DNA of 64,000 nucleotides, from positions 186,001 through 250,000 of the forward strand of contig JAGSNX010000005.1 in NCBI GenBank assembly GCA_018139225.1, in the 5' to 3' direction. Of the stretch, positions 62,819-64,000 are shown piece after piece. Under the pieces are notes generated by a model, which saw only the letters and a list, made by a program, of their open reading frames with translations, ran no database searches and had not been told where the DNA came from. Source of the DNA: Microvirga sp. SRT01 (GTDB lineage Bacteria > Pseudomonadota > Alphaproteobacteria > Sphingomonadales > Sphingomonadaceae). Made by a program: the position numbers and the translations under genes. How positions within the stretch are numbered: position 1 is the stretch's first letter; each line of letters opens with the position of its first letter.

Positions 62819-63841
62819 CTACTGACGTCCGCGCGATTCCAGGCTGTAGCCGTGGAGGCCCGACGGATAGGGATTCACCGCCACGCGCGTGCCCATCTGC
62901 CCCTCCGGCCCGCCGAAGCTGGCGCGGTGCCAGCGGCCCTGCTTCGCCGTCAGCACGTCGCCCGGCGACGCCGCCTTGATCAGCGGCTCGCCCTCGATCT
63001 GAAGATCGATATTGCCCTCCATCACGAACCAGAACTCGTCATAGCCGACGTGGAAATGGCCGAGGTTGCTGGGCGGTGGCGTCGGTGTCGCCTTGCCGCG
63101 GATGTTGTTCACGAACAGGTGCTGTGCCGCGACGAACGCCCCCGCCCGCGCGCCGCCGCCGACCACATCCTTGTAATAGTCGAGGAACGGGCGGTTCTGC
63201 GCGTCGTGCGTGCCCGGCCCGCCGGAGATCAGGCGACGCTCGTACTGGAACCCGGCGACGTCCTTCGGCCGGTTCGGCGTGGTGGCAACCGGATGGAGCG
63301 GCACGTCGCTGGCGGCATGCACCTCGAACCACAAAGCGGGTTCGTTACCCACCGTCTCCAGCGTGAACGGCACGCGCAGCGGCACGTCGATCTCGAAACC
63401 CTTGGTGGCGACGAACGGCTCGACGCCGGCCATATTGACGCGCAACTGCCCGCTCCAGACGATGATCGCAGTGCGGTTGTCGGGATAGGCGAGCTCCGGC
63501 GTCCTGCCGCCCGCCGCCTGCTGGTGCCAGTCGGCGACGATATCCTTGTTGCGGATGATCGGCTGCGACCAGTTCGCCTTGCCCTTGTGCATCGCCACCA
63601 CGTCCGCGAGCTTCCACCACGGCCGGTTCGGCGCGTCATAAGCGGCATAGGGCGTCTTCTTCGGCGTCCACATCTCCACCGGCGGCGGCGGCACGAAGCG
63701 GCCGGCCGGCGGCGGTCCAGACGATGCGCCGGGGCCGGGGGCACCGGGGGCTCCCGCCTGCGCCAGCAACGGTGCGGCACAGGCCATGCCCATCGCGAGC
63801 GCCGTCGCGCCCGCCAGCAGATAGGTTCGGTCGATCATCAT
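62819..63841 (-). CDS. Secreted cupin-domain protein
   Basis: 340 aa from the tandem ATGs 63841/63838, with GGAGGATGAGG upstream. The signal peptide ends about APLLAQ. A Pro/Gly-rich linker (about 30-55) leads to two beta-barrel halves. The second shows the cupin motif set GHFHVGYDEFWFVMEGNIDL (about 263-282) and SPGDVLTAKQGRWHRASF, with the metal ligands His, His, Glu and a later His. Possibly a dioxygenase, isomerase or binding protein; no reaction can be assigned. Its promoter region carries the same motif as the esterase and both receptors. Confidence 0.8.
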   Translation of the reverse strand: MMIDRTYLLAGATALAMGMACAAPLLAQAGAPGAPGPGASSGPPPAGRFVPPPPVEMWTPKKTPYAAYDAPNRPWWKLADVVAMHKGKANWSQPIIRNKDIVADWHQQAAGGRTPELAYPDNRTAIIVWSGQLRVNMAGVEPFVATKGFEIDVPLRVPFTLETVGNEPALWFEVHAASDVPLHPVATTPNRPKDVAGFQYERRLISGGPGTHDAQNRPFLDYYKDVVGGGARAGAFVAAQHLFVNNIRGKATPTPPPSNLGHFHVGYDEFWFVMEGNIDLQIEGEPLIKAASPGDVLTAKQGRWHRASFGGPEGQMGTRVAVNPYPSGLHGYSLESRGRQ

Positions 63842-63884
63842 ATCCTCATCCTCCACGACGCTCGGACGGCGCCTATCGTTTCCG

Positions 63885-63896
63885 ATAATATAGGAT
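63885..63896. promoter_or_regulatory. One-mismatch copy of ATCATATAGGAT before the cupin gene
   Basis: ATAATATAGGAT, 44-55 bases upstream of the cupin start, followed by ATGAT. The final 40 bases of the window also contain TATATGAT (near 63975-63982), perhaps another half-site for a gene beyond the edge. Confidence 0.45.
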
Positions 63897-64000
63897 ATGA
63901 TGCAGGCTTGCCGGTCAACCGGATTTGCAACAGACTGGCATCGGTGAGCCGCAACGTCGGCAGGAGAGGATCGCGTATATGATTGTAACTGCCGCTTTCG

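Noticed and set aside
63979..64000. Start of another plus-strand gene (ATGATTGTAACTGCC) at the window end
   Set aside because: Only about seven codons are visible, the AGGAGAGG is rather far from the ATG, and the ATG sits in a TATATGAT sequence that resembles the regulatory motif.

Overview
The window is high-GC DNA that looks like a Sphingomonas-type alphaproteobacterial chromosome. The support is three large TonB-dependent receptors with IIVTG-type plug motifs, acetoacetyl-CoA reductase, a MucR/Ros regulator, EipA (DUF1134), DUF2093, and the gene order lgt - MidA-like methyltransferase - pgeF. A 15.8-kb integrated island is inserted in an otherwise ordinary chromosome.

Layout. Positions 1-3700: a partial TonB receptor and a Tat-type carboxylesterase, each preceded by a copy of ATCATATAGGAT. 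Positions 3.9-5.5 kb: rpsU, a mucR-like regulator and a small acidic protein. Positions 6216-22034: a genomic island bounded by a 17-bp direct repeat and inserted at the 3' end of tRNA-Ser(GCT). From left to right it carries a restriction-modification module (two methyltransferases and a convergent PD-(D/E)XK nuclease), a GIY-YIG protein whose 5' end contains a CCAT tetranucleotide repeat, a membrane protein, two small phage-like genes, a minus-strand operon with a uracil-DNA-glycosylase-like protein, a Prim-Pol/SF3 helicase, an AlpA-like regulator and a P4-type integrase beside the tRNA. No capsid, tail or conjugation genes are present, so it resembles a phage satellite or mobilisable island with defence cargo. 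Short palindromes of the form TATCCWGGATA and a duplicated 95-bp element occur in its replication half.

Positions 22.2-54.2 kb are mostly core genes: eipA, an orphan ParA, pyrC, ygfZ, an Oar-like TonB receptor, the operon xseA-DUF2093-M23 peptidase, purD (its start codon overlaps that of xseA), a vWA protein, a CNNM/CBS protein, an OmpA lipoprotein, tadA, rpmB, a phytase-type esterase, phbB, hemH, a molybdopterin oxidoreductase subunit, an acyl-CoA synthetase, lgt-midA-GNAT-pgeF and a PLP sulfur-amino-acid enzyme.

Positions 54.2-63.9 kb form a glycan-use cluster: GH125 mannosidase, GH3 glucosidase, a LacI regulator with a good operator in front of GH3, a TonB receptor and a secreted cupin protein. 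The last two genes carry one-mismatch versions of the ATCATATAGGAT motif seen at the other end of the window. This suggests one regulon brackets the window.
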